64,000 bases of DNA, from the NCBI RefSeq assembly GCF_030490285.1, contig NZ_CP129884.1, positions 1,674,001 through 1,738,000 of the forward strand, written 5' to 3'. Numbering within the stretch: position 1 is the first letter of the stretch; each line of letters starts with the position of its first letter. The translations under genes and the position numbers were made by a program. Below the pieces are notes generated by a model, which made no database searches, had not been told where the DNA came from, and saw only the letters and a program-made list of their open reading frames with translations. Positions 44,875-54,354 of the stretch are shown here, in pieces. Source of the stretch: Methylomonas montana. GTDB taxonomy: Bacteria > Pseudomonadota > Gammaproteobacteria > Methylococcales > Methylomonadaceae.

Positions 44875-47691
44875 TTAAGAAAAAAACCGCTTCAAATATG
44901 TCCCGGTATGTGAGGTCTTGTGCTTGGCTATTTGCTTGGGTGTACCTTCCGCCACCAACATGCCACCGCCGCTGCCGCCTTCGGGGCCCATGTCCACAAT
45001 CCAGTCGGCGGTTTTGATCACGTCCAGGTTGTGCTCGATGATGATCACGGTGTTGCCATGGTCGCGCAGGGTGTGCAGCACGGTCAGCAATTGTTTGATG
45101 TCGTGAAAGTGCAGGCCAGTGGTCGGTTCGTCCAAGATGTACAGCGTGGTGCCGGTGTCGCGTTTCGATAGCTCTTTCGCCAGTTTCACGCGTTGCGCTT
45201 CGCCGCCGGACAGGGTCACGGCGTTTTGACCCAGCGTGATGTAGCTCAAACCCACGTCGATCAGGGTTTGCAGTTTGCGGGCCAGGCTGGGGATGGCCGA
45301 GAAAAATTGGGTGGCGTCTTCCACGGTCATTTCCAGCACTTCGTGGATGGTTTTGCCCTTGTAGCGAATTTCCAGGGTTTCCCGGTTATAGCGCTTACCG
45401 TGGCAGATGTCGCAGGGTACGAAAATGTCGGGCAGAAAGTGCATTTCCACCTTGATCACGCCGTCGCCGGCACAGGCTTCGCAGCGGCCACCCTTGACGT
45501 TGAAACTGAAGCGGCCCGGTGTGTAACCGCGCGAACGCGCTTCCGGCGTGGCGGAAAACAGTTCGCGCACCGGCGTGAAGATGCCGGTATAGGTGGCCGG
45601 ATTGGAACGCGGGGTGCGGCCGATCGGGCTTTGGTCGATGTCCACCACTTTGTCGAATTGGTCCAGGCCTTCGATCGCCTCGCAGGGCGCCGGGATGCAA
45701 CTGGCGCCGTTGATTAGGCGGGCGGCGTGGCTATACAGCGTGTCATTGATCAGTGTCGATTTGCCGGAACCGGATACACCGGTGACGCAAGTCATTAAGC
45801 CGATCGGGAAACTGACATCGACGTTTTGCAGATTGTTGCCGCTGGCTTTGCGGATGGTGACTTGTTTGGCCGGGTCGCGTGGCGCGGTGCGTTTGGGTAT
45901 TTCTATGCTTAGCGCGCCGGATAAATATTGGCCGGTCAGTGAGTCAGGATTAGCCAGAATTTGAGCGGGTGTACCTTGCGCGACGATCTGGCCACCATGC
46001 ACGCCGGCGCCGGGGCCAATATCGACCACATGGTCGGCGGCGCGGATCGCGTCCTCGTCATGCTCGACGACAATCACCGTATTGCCCAAGTCGCGCAATC
46101 TAAACAATGTGTTCAACAAACGCTCATTGTCGCGTTGATGCAAACCAATCGACGGTTCGTCCAGCACATACATCACACCCACCAAGCCGGCGCCGATCTG
46201 GCTGGCCAGGCGGATGCGCTGCGCTTCGCCGCCGGATAAGGTGTCGGCGCTGCGGTCCAGGGTCAGATAGTCCAGACCGACGTTGACTAAAAACTCCAGG
46301 CGTTCCTGAATCTCCTTGTTGATCTTGGCGGCGATTTCGCCACGGTGACCGGGAATATTCAGCTGTTGAAAAAATCCCAGCGTCTGTTTGATTGGCAGCC
46401 GGGTGACGTGGTGCAAGGGTTGATCCTCGACAAACACATTGCGCGCGCCCAGGTTCAAACGCGCGCCGTCGCAAGTTGCGCAAGTTTGTTGCGCCAGGTA
46501 TTTGGATAATTCATCGCGGACCATTTGCGAGTCGCTTTCGTGGTAGCGCCGCTCCATATTGGGAATGATGCCTTCGAACGGATGGCGGCTGGTTTTTGGT
46601 TTGCCGTTACCCATCTGGAAGGTAAAGCTGATGCTTTCCTCGCCACTGCCGTACAGAATCACCGCCTGAATGTCCTTGGGTATTTTGGAAAACGGCGCTT
46701 CCGGGTCGAAATCGTAATGCGCAGCCAGCGCACAGATGATTTGGTAGTAGTAGGCATTGCGCCGGTCCCAGCCGCGTACCGCGCCGCCGGCCAGACTGAT
46801 CTCCGGGTTATGCACGACCAGTTGCGGATCGAAATGTTGGCGCACGCCCAGACCGTCGCAACTAGGGCAGGCGCCTTTCGGATTGTTGAACGAGAATATG
46901 CGCGGCTCCAGCTCGCTGAGGCTGTAGCCGCAGTGCGGGCAGGCGTAGCGTTCGGAAAACAGCAGTTGCTGATCATTTTCCATCGAAGCGGCAATCGCCA
47001 AGCCTTCCGACAGGCGTAGCGCGGTTTCGAAGGATTCGGCCAATCTCAACGCGATGTCGTCGCGAATTTTGAAGCGGTCGACAATGACTTCGATGGTGTG
47101 TTTCTTCTTCAAATCCAGCGCTGGCGGCTCGTCCAGCTCGTAGACTTCGCCGTCGATGCGGGCGCGCAGAAAGCCCTGCGCCTTCAAGTCTTCCAGCAGC
47201 AATACATGCTCGCCCTTGCGGTCGTTCACCACCGGCGCCAGCAACATCCAGCGCTCGCCTTCCGGCTGCGCCAACACCTGGTCCACCATCTGGCTGACGG
47301 TCTGCGCCTGCAAGGACACACCGTGTTCGGGGCAGCGCGGAATGCCGACTCTCGCATACAGCAGCCTGAGATAATCGTAAATCTCGGTGATGGTGCCGAC
47401 CGTGGAGCGCGGATTGTGCGAAGTGGATTTTTGCTCGATGGAAATCGCCGGCGACAAGCCTTCGATATGATCGACATCCGGCTTTTCCATCATCGACAAA
47501 AATTGCCGGGCATAAGCCGATAACGATTCGACATAGCGGCGCTGGCCCTCGGCGTAAATAGTGTCGAACGCTAGCGACGATTTGCCGGAGCCGGACAAGC
47601 CGGTGATGACGATCAGGCTGTCGCGCGGCAGGTCCAGATCGATATTTTTCAGATTATGAGTGCGGGCGCCGCGTATGCTGATGGTGTCCAC
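44875..47691 (-). CDS. uvrA: UvrABC excinuclease subunit A
   Basis: UvrA (938 residues) is the damage-recognition ATPase of nucleotide excision repair. The start is GTG 47691 ([15 protein letters not shown]), with AGGAAG upstream. The first ATPase has [20 protein letters not shown], zinc modules include [19 protein letters not shown] ... CPSCDGLG and [19 protein letters not shown] ... CDICHG, and the second ATPase has [18 protein letters not shown] signatures LSGGEAQRI and [15 protein letters not shown] are complete. Confidence 0.98.
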   Translation of the reverse strand: MDTISIRGARTHNLKNIDLDLPRDSLIVITGLSGSGKSSLAFDTIYAEGQRRYVESLSAYARQFLSMMEKPDVDHIEGLSPAISIEQKSTSHNPRSTVGTITEIYDYLRLLYARVGIPRCPEHGVSLQAQTVSQMVDQVLAQPEGERWMLLAPVVNDRKGEHVLLLEDLKAQGFLRARIDGEVYELDEPPALDLKKKHTIEVIVDRFKIRDDIALRLAESFETALRLSEGLAIAASMENDQQLLFSERYACPHCGYSLSELEPRIFSFNNPKGACPSCDGLGVRQHFDPQLVVHNPEISLAGGAVRGWDRRNAYYYQIICALAAHYDFDPEAPFSKIPKDIQAVILYGSGEESISFTFQMGNGKPKTSRHPFEGIIPNMERRYHESDSQMVRDELSKYLAQQTCATCDGARLNLGARNVFVEDQPLHHVTRLPIKQTLGFFQQLNIPGHRGEIAAKINKEIQERLEFLVNVGLDYLTLDRSADTLSGGEAQRIRLASQIGAGLVGVMYVLDEPSIGLHQRDNERLLNTLFRLRDLGNTVIVVEHDEDAIRAADHVVDIGPGAGVHGGQIVAQGTPAQILANPDSLTGQYLSGALSIEIPKRTAPRDPAKQVTIRKASGNNLQNVDVSFPIGLMTCVTGVSGSGKSTLINDTLYSHAARLINGASCIPAPCEAIEGLDQFDKVVDIDQSPIGRTPRSNPATYTGIFTPVRELFSATPEARSRGYTPGRFSFNVKGGRCEACAGDGVIKVEMHFLPDIFVPCDICHGKRYNRETLEIRYKGKTIHEVLEMTVEDATQFFSAIPSLARKLQTLIDVGLSYITLGQNAVTLSGGEAQRVKLAKELSKRDTGTTLYILDEPTTGLHFHDIKQLLTVLHTLRDHGNTVIIIEHNLDVIKTADWIVDMGPEGGSGGGMLVAEGTPKQIAKHKTSHTGTYLKRFFS

Positions 47692-47976
47692 TGCTGTGAC
47701 TTCCTGGAATTTTTAACAGCCCGATACTATACGGGGAATAGTGGGGATTGGGCAAAGGGCGATTGGGATTTTGAGGGCCGTCATCGATGCCGCGGTGTTA
47801 GTCGTATCCAGACTTAAGGTGCTAGGGACGACAGATTGGGTTTGTTAAGTATATTTGTTTCCTATCTTAAACAGAGATAATCGTGGCGGCGACCCATAGT
47901 AAATGCCACGATGTCTTTTGATCATGGTGGATATAGATGTTAGCCTTGCGCAACTTTGCTTGAACCTTACGCAAGA

Positions 47977-50900
47977 ATGACCGACATCATTGTCCCTAGT
48001 CTGTATCTGTTGTCCGGCGCCTGTCTTTACGCCGGTATTATTCACTTTTATGCGGGAGTGGTTCGCCGGGATATTCCTCAAATCATGCTCTCTGGCATGG
48101 CCGGCATACTATTTCTGTTTGCCATTTCTCATAGTCTCAGCTTGCGTGCCCAAGACCTCAATCAATTCGTGATCGCACTTAAGTGGAGCATGGCATTCAC
48201 CCTGGTATTTTTCGTGCTGTTAATTTGGTTTATTGCCTTATATACGGAAAAACGCTCGGTTTATTTGTTGGTCGGTCTGTCCGCGCTTGATGTGGCACTG
48301 TGCGTGGTTAATTTCCTTCAGCCTTATAGTCTGCAATATGCCCTGGTTACCGGGCTTGAGCAGTTGCGCTTACCCTGGGGAGAGTTGATTACGCTGGCCG
48401 ATGGTGCCAACAGCGGCTGGTTTTACCTCGCTGTTGCAAGTCTTTTGGTCAGTTGCGCTTATATAGTTTATGCCTTGGGCAGCTGTTACCGAAGTCATCG
48501 TAGTGGCGTACATCTGAGCATGATGTTTGGGTTCGGATTTCTAGTGCTTGGTTTGATTCAAGGCGTTCTGGTGAGGTTGTCCATCATTCATTTTGTTCCT
48601 TTAGGCTGGTTGGGCTTTCTGAGCTTGATGGTCACGATGAGTCTGGCATTCAGTTATGGAAGTCATCAACGCTTACGCGAGAAAGAAACAAAATTACGTG
48701 GTCTTTACGAATTGTCTCCTCTTGGCATTGCATTAACTGACATGCAAGGCCGCTATGTTAACTTTAATGAAGCCTTTCGTCGCATCTGCGGATATTCAGC
48801 CGACGAACTCAAGACTCTGGATTACTGGACCCTGACGCCGAAGGAATATGCGCCACAGGAGGCAACGCAACTGGATTTGCTAACCGGTAAAGGATACTAC
48901 GGGCCTTACGAGAAAGAATACAGACGCAAGGATGGCAGACTGATTCCTATCCGCCTTAACGGTATGCTGATCACCGGTGCCGATGGCCAGCGCTATATCT
49001 GGTCTATCGTCGAGGATATCAGTGAGTGGAAACAGGTCCAGAATGCGCTCAGCAAGAGCGAAGAGCGCTATAGACGCATCGTTGAGACCAGTAGTGAAGG
49101 TATTTGGTCAATAGATCATGACATTCGGACCACATTTGTTAATCCTGCCATGAGCCAGATGTTGGGGCGCAATCCGGAGGAAATACTGGGCCGTGCCGTG
49201 TATGACTTTGTTTTTGAGGAAGATCTGCCCGATATAAAACGCCAGCTAGAACTGCATAAACAAAAAATAAACAGCCAGTATGAACTCCGTTTCCGGCATA
49301 AGGATAGCCATATTTGTTGGTTCTCAATCAATAGCACTGCTTTAATGGACGACCAAGGTAATTTTGCCGGTTCGTTTGCCATGTTTACTGATATTACCGA
49401 GCGCAAGCGTGCCGAGGATGACATACGCCTTGCCGCACTGGTATATCAAGCCAGCAGTCAGGCAATGATGGTCACCGATGCGGACAACCATATCATTACC
49501 GTTAACCCTGCCTTTACTGATGTGACTTGCTATGAGCAAAAAGAAAGCCTTGGCCAAAATCCAAAGATTCTCAGTTCCGGTCGCCACGACAAAGCTTTTT
49601 ATCAGACCATGTGGGCATCGCTCAACACCACGGGGAAGTGGCAAGGCGAGATATGGAACCGCCGCAAAAATGGGGAAATTTTCCCGGAATGGCTGACCAT
49701 CAACACCATCTATCAAGCCGATGGTTCTGTCCATCGTCGTGTCGCGTTGTTTTCTGACATTACCAAAGAGAAAGAGAATGAAGACTTGATATGGCGGCAA
49801 GCCAACTTCGACATGTTGACCGAGCTGCCCAATCGACGCATGGTTTACGATCGGATGAGCGAGGAAATCAAGAAAATTCGTCGTGATAGGAAGCACCTGG
49901 CAGTGCTATTCGTGGATCTTGACCGCTTCAAGGAAGTAAACGACACCCTTGGACATGAGGTGGGCGATATCTTGCTGAAGGAATCGGCTCAACGCATGAT
50001 GAGCTGCGTACGCGATTCCGATATTATAGGTCGCCTGGGTGGGGATGAGTTCGTCATCATCCTGAATGACCTGGACGATATTAATTGCGTGGGGCAGATT
50101 GCCAATAAACTATTAGACAAACTCGCTACGCCTTATCAGTTGGGGATTGAGACGGCCTACATTTCAGCCAGCATCGGCATCTCCATTTATCCCGACGATG
50201 CAACCGAAGCCGCCACCTTGCTCAAGAACGCCGACCAGGCCATGTATGCCGCCAAGCGCCAGGGGAGAAATCGCTTTCACTATTACACGCCAGCCATGCA
50301 AGAGGCTGCAAACGCCCGCATGCGGCTCACCAATGATATGCATAGTGCGTTGGCGGAAAACCAATTCAAAGTTTATTACCAACCTATCGTAGAAATGGCG
50401 ACGGGGCGTATTTACAAGGCGGAAGCACTGGTACGTTGGCAACATCCTAGGCTTGGGCTGGTAAGTCCGGCCGACTTTATTCCCATTGCCGAGGACACGG
50501 GGCAGATCATCGAGATTGGTAACTGGGTATTTCGTCAGGCAGCCGCACGGTCGGCTGATTTCCGTACGGAATATCACCCGGAATTTCAGATCAGTGTCAA
50601 CACATCGCCGGTGCAGTTCAAAGCCGATGTTAACCATCAAGCGTCGTGGTTCGACTACTTAAAAGAGCTTGGGTTATCGGGGCACGGCATTGTGGTGGAA
50701 ATTACCGAAGGTTTGTTAATGGAAACTAGAGACGAAATCAGAAGCCAATTGCTAGCCTTACGGGATAATGGGATGCAGATTGCACTCGACGATTTTGGAA
50801 CGGGATACTCATCCCTGTCGTATCTGAAGAAATTCGACATTGACTACCTAAAAATCGACCAGTCTTTTGTGCGAAATCTGGTGCCCGACTCCAACGATAT

Positions 50901-51096
50901 GGCGCTATGTGAAGCCATGATCGTGATGGCGCACAAACTGGGAATTAAAGTGATCGCGGAAGGGGTGGAGACTCAGGGGCAGAGTGATTTGCTAAAACAA
51001 ATCGGTTGCGATTATGGGCAGGGTTATCTATGGTCCAAGCCCGTTCCCGCCGATAAATTTGAGGCCTTGCTTTCGAAAAATCGAATGATGGCTTAG
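47977..51096 (+). CDS. 7TM-PAS-GGDEF-EAL c-di-GMP signalling protein
   Basis: A 1039-residue membrane sensor that makes and/or breaks down c-di-GMP. Seven hydrophobic segments fill about residues 5-230. They are followed by three PAS domains (around 240-360, 365-480 and 490-605), a GGDEF domain with an intact active motif GRLGGDEFVIIL (about 685-695), and an EAL domain with KAEALVRWQHP and DDFGTGYSSLSYLKKF, including the metal-binding glutamate and aspartates. Both activities appear possible. ATG 47977 is preferred over the TTG at 47956; neither has a strong ribosome binding site. It precedes the TIR-SLOG gene but ends well before it. Confidence 0.93.
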   Translation: MTDIIVPSLYLLSGACLYAGIIHFYAGVVRRDIPQIMLSGMAGILFLFAISHSLSLRAQDLNQFVIALKWSMAFTLVFFVLLIWFIALYTEKRSVYLLVGLSALDVALCVVNFLQPYSLQYALVTGLEQLRLPWGELITLADGANSGWFYLAVASLLVSCAYIVYALGSCYRSHRSGVHLSMMFGFGFLVLGLIQGVLVRLSIIHFVPLGWLGFLSLMVTMSLAFSYGSHQRLREKETKLRGLYELSPLGIALTDMQGRYVNFNEAFRRICGYSADELKTLDYWTLTPKEYAPQEATQLDLLTGKGYYGPYEKEYRRKDGRLIPIRLNGMLITGADGQRYIWSIVEDISEWKQVQNALSKSEERYRRIVETSSEGIWSIDHDIRTTFVNPAMSQMLGRNPEEILGRAVYDFVFEEDLPDIKRQLELHKQKINSQYELRFRHKDSHICWFSINSTALMDDQGNFAGSFAMFTDITERKRAEDDIRLAALVYQASSQAMMVTDADNHIITVNPAFTDVTCYEQKESLGQNPKILSSGRHDKAFYQTMWASLNTTGKWQGEIWNRRKNGEIFPEWLTINTIYQADGSVHRRVALFSDITKEKENEDLIWRQANFDMLTELPNRRMVYDRMSEEIKKIRRDRKHLAVLFVDLDRFKEVNDTLGHEVGDILLKESAQRMMSCVRDSDIIGRLGGDEFVIILNDLDDINCVGQIANKLLDKLATPYQLGIETAYISASIGISIYPDDATEAATLLKNADQAMYAAKRQGRNRFHYYTPAMQEAANARMRLTNDMHSALAENQFKVYYQPIVEMATGRIYKAEALVRWQHPRLGLVSPADFIPIAEDTGQIIEIGNWVFRQAAARSADFRTEYHPEFQISVNTSPVQFKADVNHQASWFDYLKELGLSGHGIVVEITEGLLMETRDEIRSQLLALRDNGMQIALDDFGTGYSSLSYLKKFDIDYLKIDQSFVRNLVPDSNDMALCEAMIVMAHKLGIKVIAEGVETQGQSDLLKQIGCDYGQGYLWSKPVPADKFEALLSKNRMMA

Positions 51097-51222
51097 GGTG
51101 GGCAGCGTGCTATGGCGTACTAGTCCAGGGTGAGTGACCAATATTCCCACACTATAAAACTCTATTTGAATCGATTTATGCAAGGTATAATCTGAGCTAT
51201 CTCGGCAGAGAGTGAACGCATA

Positions 51223-51257
51223 AAAAACCCGCAAGCTATTGGCTTGGCGGGTTTTTT
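51223..51257 (+). terminator. Bidirectional intrinsic terminator after the GGDEF-EAL gene
   Basis: AAAAAACCCGCAAGC (51223-51237) pairs with GCTTGGCGGGTTTTTT (with one bulged base) in the following 20 bases. A run of six T follows the stem on the plus strand and a run of T follows on the minus strand. It lies about 125 bases after the GGDEF-EAL stop. Confidence 0.75.
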
Positions 51258-51518
51258 AATGTCCGATAATAGACGAGCTACTGAGCACTGATCATCGGCC
51301 TAAAATCAGCGAAGATAACCTTAGGTCGGATATAGGAATGAACGTATAACGAGATTGGCATAAAGGTCTAAAGCCATTATTACCGACGACTATTGAGTGG
51401 TCCAAGCGTTGATGAACGACTGTTCTTACCCCATCAATTTCAAAAGCGTTCGGCAGTCGACGCTGTTTGAGGGCAGATCAGCGCGCTCGCATACAACCGA
51501 TTAACAAGCACGTAGCGT

Positions 51519-51665
51519 TCAGACCGAATCGGCCATGCCATAGTCTTCTGCAAACATCTGTTTTCCGGGATAATGTTCCAGCAGACTCAGGGATAGGCGC
51601 GGATCGGGGGTTTTGGCTAGCGCCGGCGACCAGCCTTTGAAAAAGCCGCATCCGCTATCGTATCG
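51519..51665 (-). pseudogene. Possible gene remnant (protein C-terminal fragment)
   Basis: On the minus strand 48 codons are open, ending at a stop at 51519-51521 and bounded upstream by an in-frame stop at 51666-51668. The sequence includes FFKGWSPALAKTPDPRLSLS and LLEHYPGKQMFAEDYGMADS. It looks like a real protein tail, with no start codon or ribosome binding site. It abuts the TIR-SLOG gene start, which is what an insertion into or replacement of an older gene would leave. No family is recognised. Confidence 0.35.
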
Positions 51666-51683
51666 CTAGTCAGGAGTAATAAT

Positions 51684-53732
51684 GTGCAACCCTACAGCCC
51701 CATCTTAAGCGTCTACATCGTCTGGCACCCGGATGCGGATACTCTTTGCAGGCCGCTGGCAACTGCGCTGTATGTCTGTCTAAACCGTGATCCTGACAAG
51801 CCGTTCGCGCACGGCATCGGTATTCCTGCTTATTTTCGTTGTGCGCCGGAATCGGGCGCTAACCTGCCGTTAGCCATCGATTTAAATGCGGCGGAGCATA
51901 CGGTGATTTTCGCGTTGGTTGACGATCATATGGTGCTCGACGAAACCTGGGCAAACTATCTGGCTGGGCTGTATTCGCAAGCGCAAGCCAGTACCGGCAA
52001 ACATTTGCTTGTGCCCGTGGCGTTGACCGGTTCCGGATTTAATCTGCATCCGGACATAGCAAAAATCAATTTTGTGCGTCTGTTTAATCTTGACCCGGCC
52101 GCCTTCAAAACCCATCTGATTCACTATGCGGCCCATGCCTTAGCCCGTTTGCTGGAAAACAGCCAAAGAATCACCACGCAGGGCGCCGCACTCAGTCCGT
52201 TGCCGATCAAATTATTCATCAGCCATACCAAACGCGAGGCCAACGCCCTACAGTTGGCCGAAGCCTTGAAACAGGCCTTGGACGATACCCAAATGGACCG
52301 GTTTTTCGATTCCGTCGATATTGCTGCGGGCCACCACTTTGCCGATGAAATCGAGGGTAATATCGAGAATGCCGCGCTGATCGCAATACGCTCGGATCGT
52401 TATAGCGACAGCCCTTGGTGCCGGATGGAAGTGATGACTGCCAAACGCCTGAATCGGCCGATGATCGTGGTCGATATCTTGCGCCATCATGAAGATCGCA
52501 GCTTTCCGTATTTAAGCAATGTGCCGGTGATGCGTTTCGAGCCCGACACGTCGTTAACCGCACCGGAAACCCAGAACAAACTGCAAGCCATCATCGATTT
52601 TGCGTTGCTGGAAGTATTGCGTTTTATCTATATCAAGCGGCATTTTGAACATTTAAAAACCATGGGCTGGTTGCCGCGGGATGCGCTGATTCTGGCCAGG
52701 CCGCCGGAAGAACGCGATCTTAAAAACCAGCCGGCCAAGCAGATCGTCTATCCCGATCCACCCTTGGGTTACGAAGAAAACAGTGAACTGAGTCAATACC
52801 AAATTCCGCTATTTACACCGACCACCTTACGCGGCGAACCTTTACAAGGCTTGGCAATCGGCATCTCGATATCCGATACCGATCCCGGCGAATTGCAGGC
52901 CTTGGGTTTGAGCGGCGCGCATTTAAAAAATGCCATGGTGGAAATTGCTTGCCATTGCCTGGCGCAGGGCGCGACGCTGATTTACGGCGGCGATTTAAGG
53001 CCCAACGGTTTTACCGAAGACCTACTGGAACTGGTTCGTTACCACAACGACGCGCTGAAAAAGCAAATTAAACCGGTTATCAATTATCTGGCCTGGCCAT
53101 TGATACCGACGCTGGATATGGCCTGGGCCGCACAACACAAGGACGCATTGAAAATCAAGAAAGTCGATGCGCCGGCAGATCTAAAACAAACCGGACTAAT
53201 CCCCGAAATTCCGCAGGGAGGCGACATAGGCGATATTTCCGCTTATGTTTGGGCTAGATGTTTAACGGCGATGCGCGAACAAATCGTGGCCAATACTCAG
53301 GCTCGCATCCTGTTAGGCGGCCGTACCGTCGACTATAAAGGCAAGTATCCCGGCCTGGTTGAAGAAGCGCTGCTAACGCTAAAAGCCAAAAAACCGTTGT
53401 TCCTACTCGGCGGTTACGGCGGCGCGGCCCGGATCATCATCCAGGCTTTGCGCGGCGGTAAGCCTCGGCAACTGACCGAGGCTTATCAATGCACCAATCC
53501 GGGCTACAAAATATTGCTGGAAGAGTTCAATGGACAGATCAAATCGCAACAACTAGCGCTTGACTCAATCGACTATTCGGCCGTCGTCGAGACGTTTGCC
53601 GAAATCGGTATTAGCGGCTTGAATAACGGCCTGAGCGATCAGGAAAACTTGAGATTGTTTGCGACGGTTAATCATGAAGAAGCGATTGGTTTGATTTTGA
53701 TGGGGCTGGCGAGATTAAAATCGACTATTTGA
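51684..53732 (+). CDS. TIR-like / TIR / SLOG protein, candidate NAD-cleaving defence effector
   Basis: A 682-residue soluble protein. The start is GTG 51684, with CAGGAG seven bases upstream; the ATG two bases earlier is in another frame and leads to a quick stop. Residues 5-155 form a TIR-like domain (YIVWHPDADTLCRPLA, HTVIFALVDDHMVLDETWAN) with no catalytic glutamate visible. Residues 173-290 form a TIR domain: PIKLFISHTKREANALQLAE and SDSPWCRMEVMTAKRL, where Glu249 matches the catalytic residue of NADase TIRs. Residues 388-600 form a SLOG domain (AIGISISD, IYGGDLRPNGFTEDLLELV, ILLGGRTVDYKGKYPGLVEE, PLFLLGGYGGAARIII), a nucleotide-ligand-binding Rossmann fold. Fusion in one chain recalls Thoeris parts ThsB (TIR) and ThsA (SLOG). 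An antiviral NAD-depletion role is inference. Confidence 0.88.
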   Translation: MQPYSPILSVYIVWHPDADTLCRPLATALYVCLNRDPDKPFAHGIGIPAYFRCAPESGANLPLAIDLNAAEHTVIFALVDDHMVLDETWANYLAGLYSQAQASTGKHLLVPVALTGSGFNLHPDIAKINFVRLFNLDPAAFKTHLIHYAAHALARLLENSQRITTQGAALSPLPIKLFISHTKREANALQLAEALKQALDDTQMDRFFDSVDIAAGHHFADEIEGNIENAALIAIRSDRYSDSPWCRMEVMTAKRLNRPMIVVDILRHHEDRSFPYLSNVPVMRFEPDTSLTAPETQNKLQAIIDFALLEVLRFIYIKRHFEHLKTMGWLPRDALILARPPEERDLKNQPAKQIVYPDPPLGYEENSELSQYQIPLFTPTTLRGEPLQGLAIGISISDTDPGELQALGLSGAHLKNAMVEIACHCLAQGATLIYGGDLRPNGFTEDLLELVRYHNDALKKQIKPVINYLAWPLIPTLDMAWAAQHKDALKIKKVDAPADLKQTGLIPEIPQGGDIGDISAYVWARCLTAMREQIVANTQARILLGGRTVDYKGKYPGLVEEALLTLKAKKPLFLLGGYGGAARIIIQALRGGKPRQLTEAYQCTNPGYKILLEEFNGQIKSQQLALDSIDYSAVVETFAEIGISGLNNGLSDQENLRLFATVNHEEAIGLILMGLARLKSTI

Positions 53733-53802
53733 TAGCACAGCCACGCCCATGCTTATGTTCAGCATGGGTCCGTGTCGGCGAAAGCGCCGAGCTGGTTTCG
53801 CC

Positions 53803-54276
53803 TTAATCAAACGCCAGCTCGGTCAAATCCTCCACATGGGCTATGTCAGCCAGGGCTCTGGCGTAGTTTCTCAAATCGATTTGCAGCGCCGCCAGCTCCT
53901 GGCGAAACGCCTGGCATTGCTCGCTCTGCTCGAAGGCGCCAGATAGCGCCAGTCTGTGCCACTTGGCGGTGAACGGTCTGACGATCTGATTTAACACGAC
54001 CACCGCGATTTTGCTGAACTGAATACAGTCGCGGCCGCGTCGGCGGAGGATTTCGCGGGTAATGCCGAACAGCGCATGGACGCTATCAAGTGCAGTTTGT
54101 TCGTCGTCGCCGGTATCGATCATCGGTTGGGTAACGACGCGAGTCAGCATTTCCACATACAGTTCCCAAGCCGCGTCTCGGTCGACCTCGCGGGGTTCCC
54201 ATTCGCTTTCCAGGAAGCCGACGCTGACTTTTAATTTGGTCAGTCCCCAGTTTTCAAACCATTTTTCTAGTTTCAT
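53803..54276 (-). CDS. Helical protein of unknown function beside the TIR-SLOG gene
   Basis: A 157-residue soluble, mostly alpha-helical protein (MKLEKWFENWGLTKLKVSVG, then WEPREVDRDAAWELYVEMLT, ITREILRRRGRDCIQFSKIA, VLNQIVRPFTAKWHRLAL). The strongly patterned, well-conserved look suggests a real family, but it is not recognised. It is convergent with the TIR-SLOG gene, 70 bases away, and could be an accessory of that system. Proteins of this look occur in variable islands in other Proteobacteria, but no claim of a specific function is made. Confidence 0.78.
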   Translation of the reverse strand: MKLEKWFENWGLTKLKVSVGFLESEWEPREVDRDAAWELYVEMLTRVVTQPMIDTGDDEQTALDSVHALFGITREILRRRGRDCIQFSKIAVVVLNQIVRPFTAKWHRLALSGAFEQSEQCQAFRQELAALQIDLRNYARALADIAHVEDLTELAFD

Positions 54277-54354
54277 AGCGGTGCCCCAGGTTTGCTGTCA
54301 ATGCGGCAATTGTAGACTGTTCGCCGAGGATAGGAAGCTTCGACTGTTGAATGA

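Larger units (their letters stand above)
51097..51683. other. Long intergenic region upstream of the TIR-SLOG gene
   Basis: 587 bases containing a bidirectional terminator (51223-51257) and a probable protein remnant on the minus strand (51519-51665); the rest (51258-51518) shows no gene or repeat. Promoter elements for the TIR-SLOG gene are not obvious. Confidence 0.6.
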
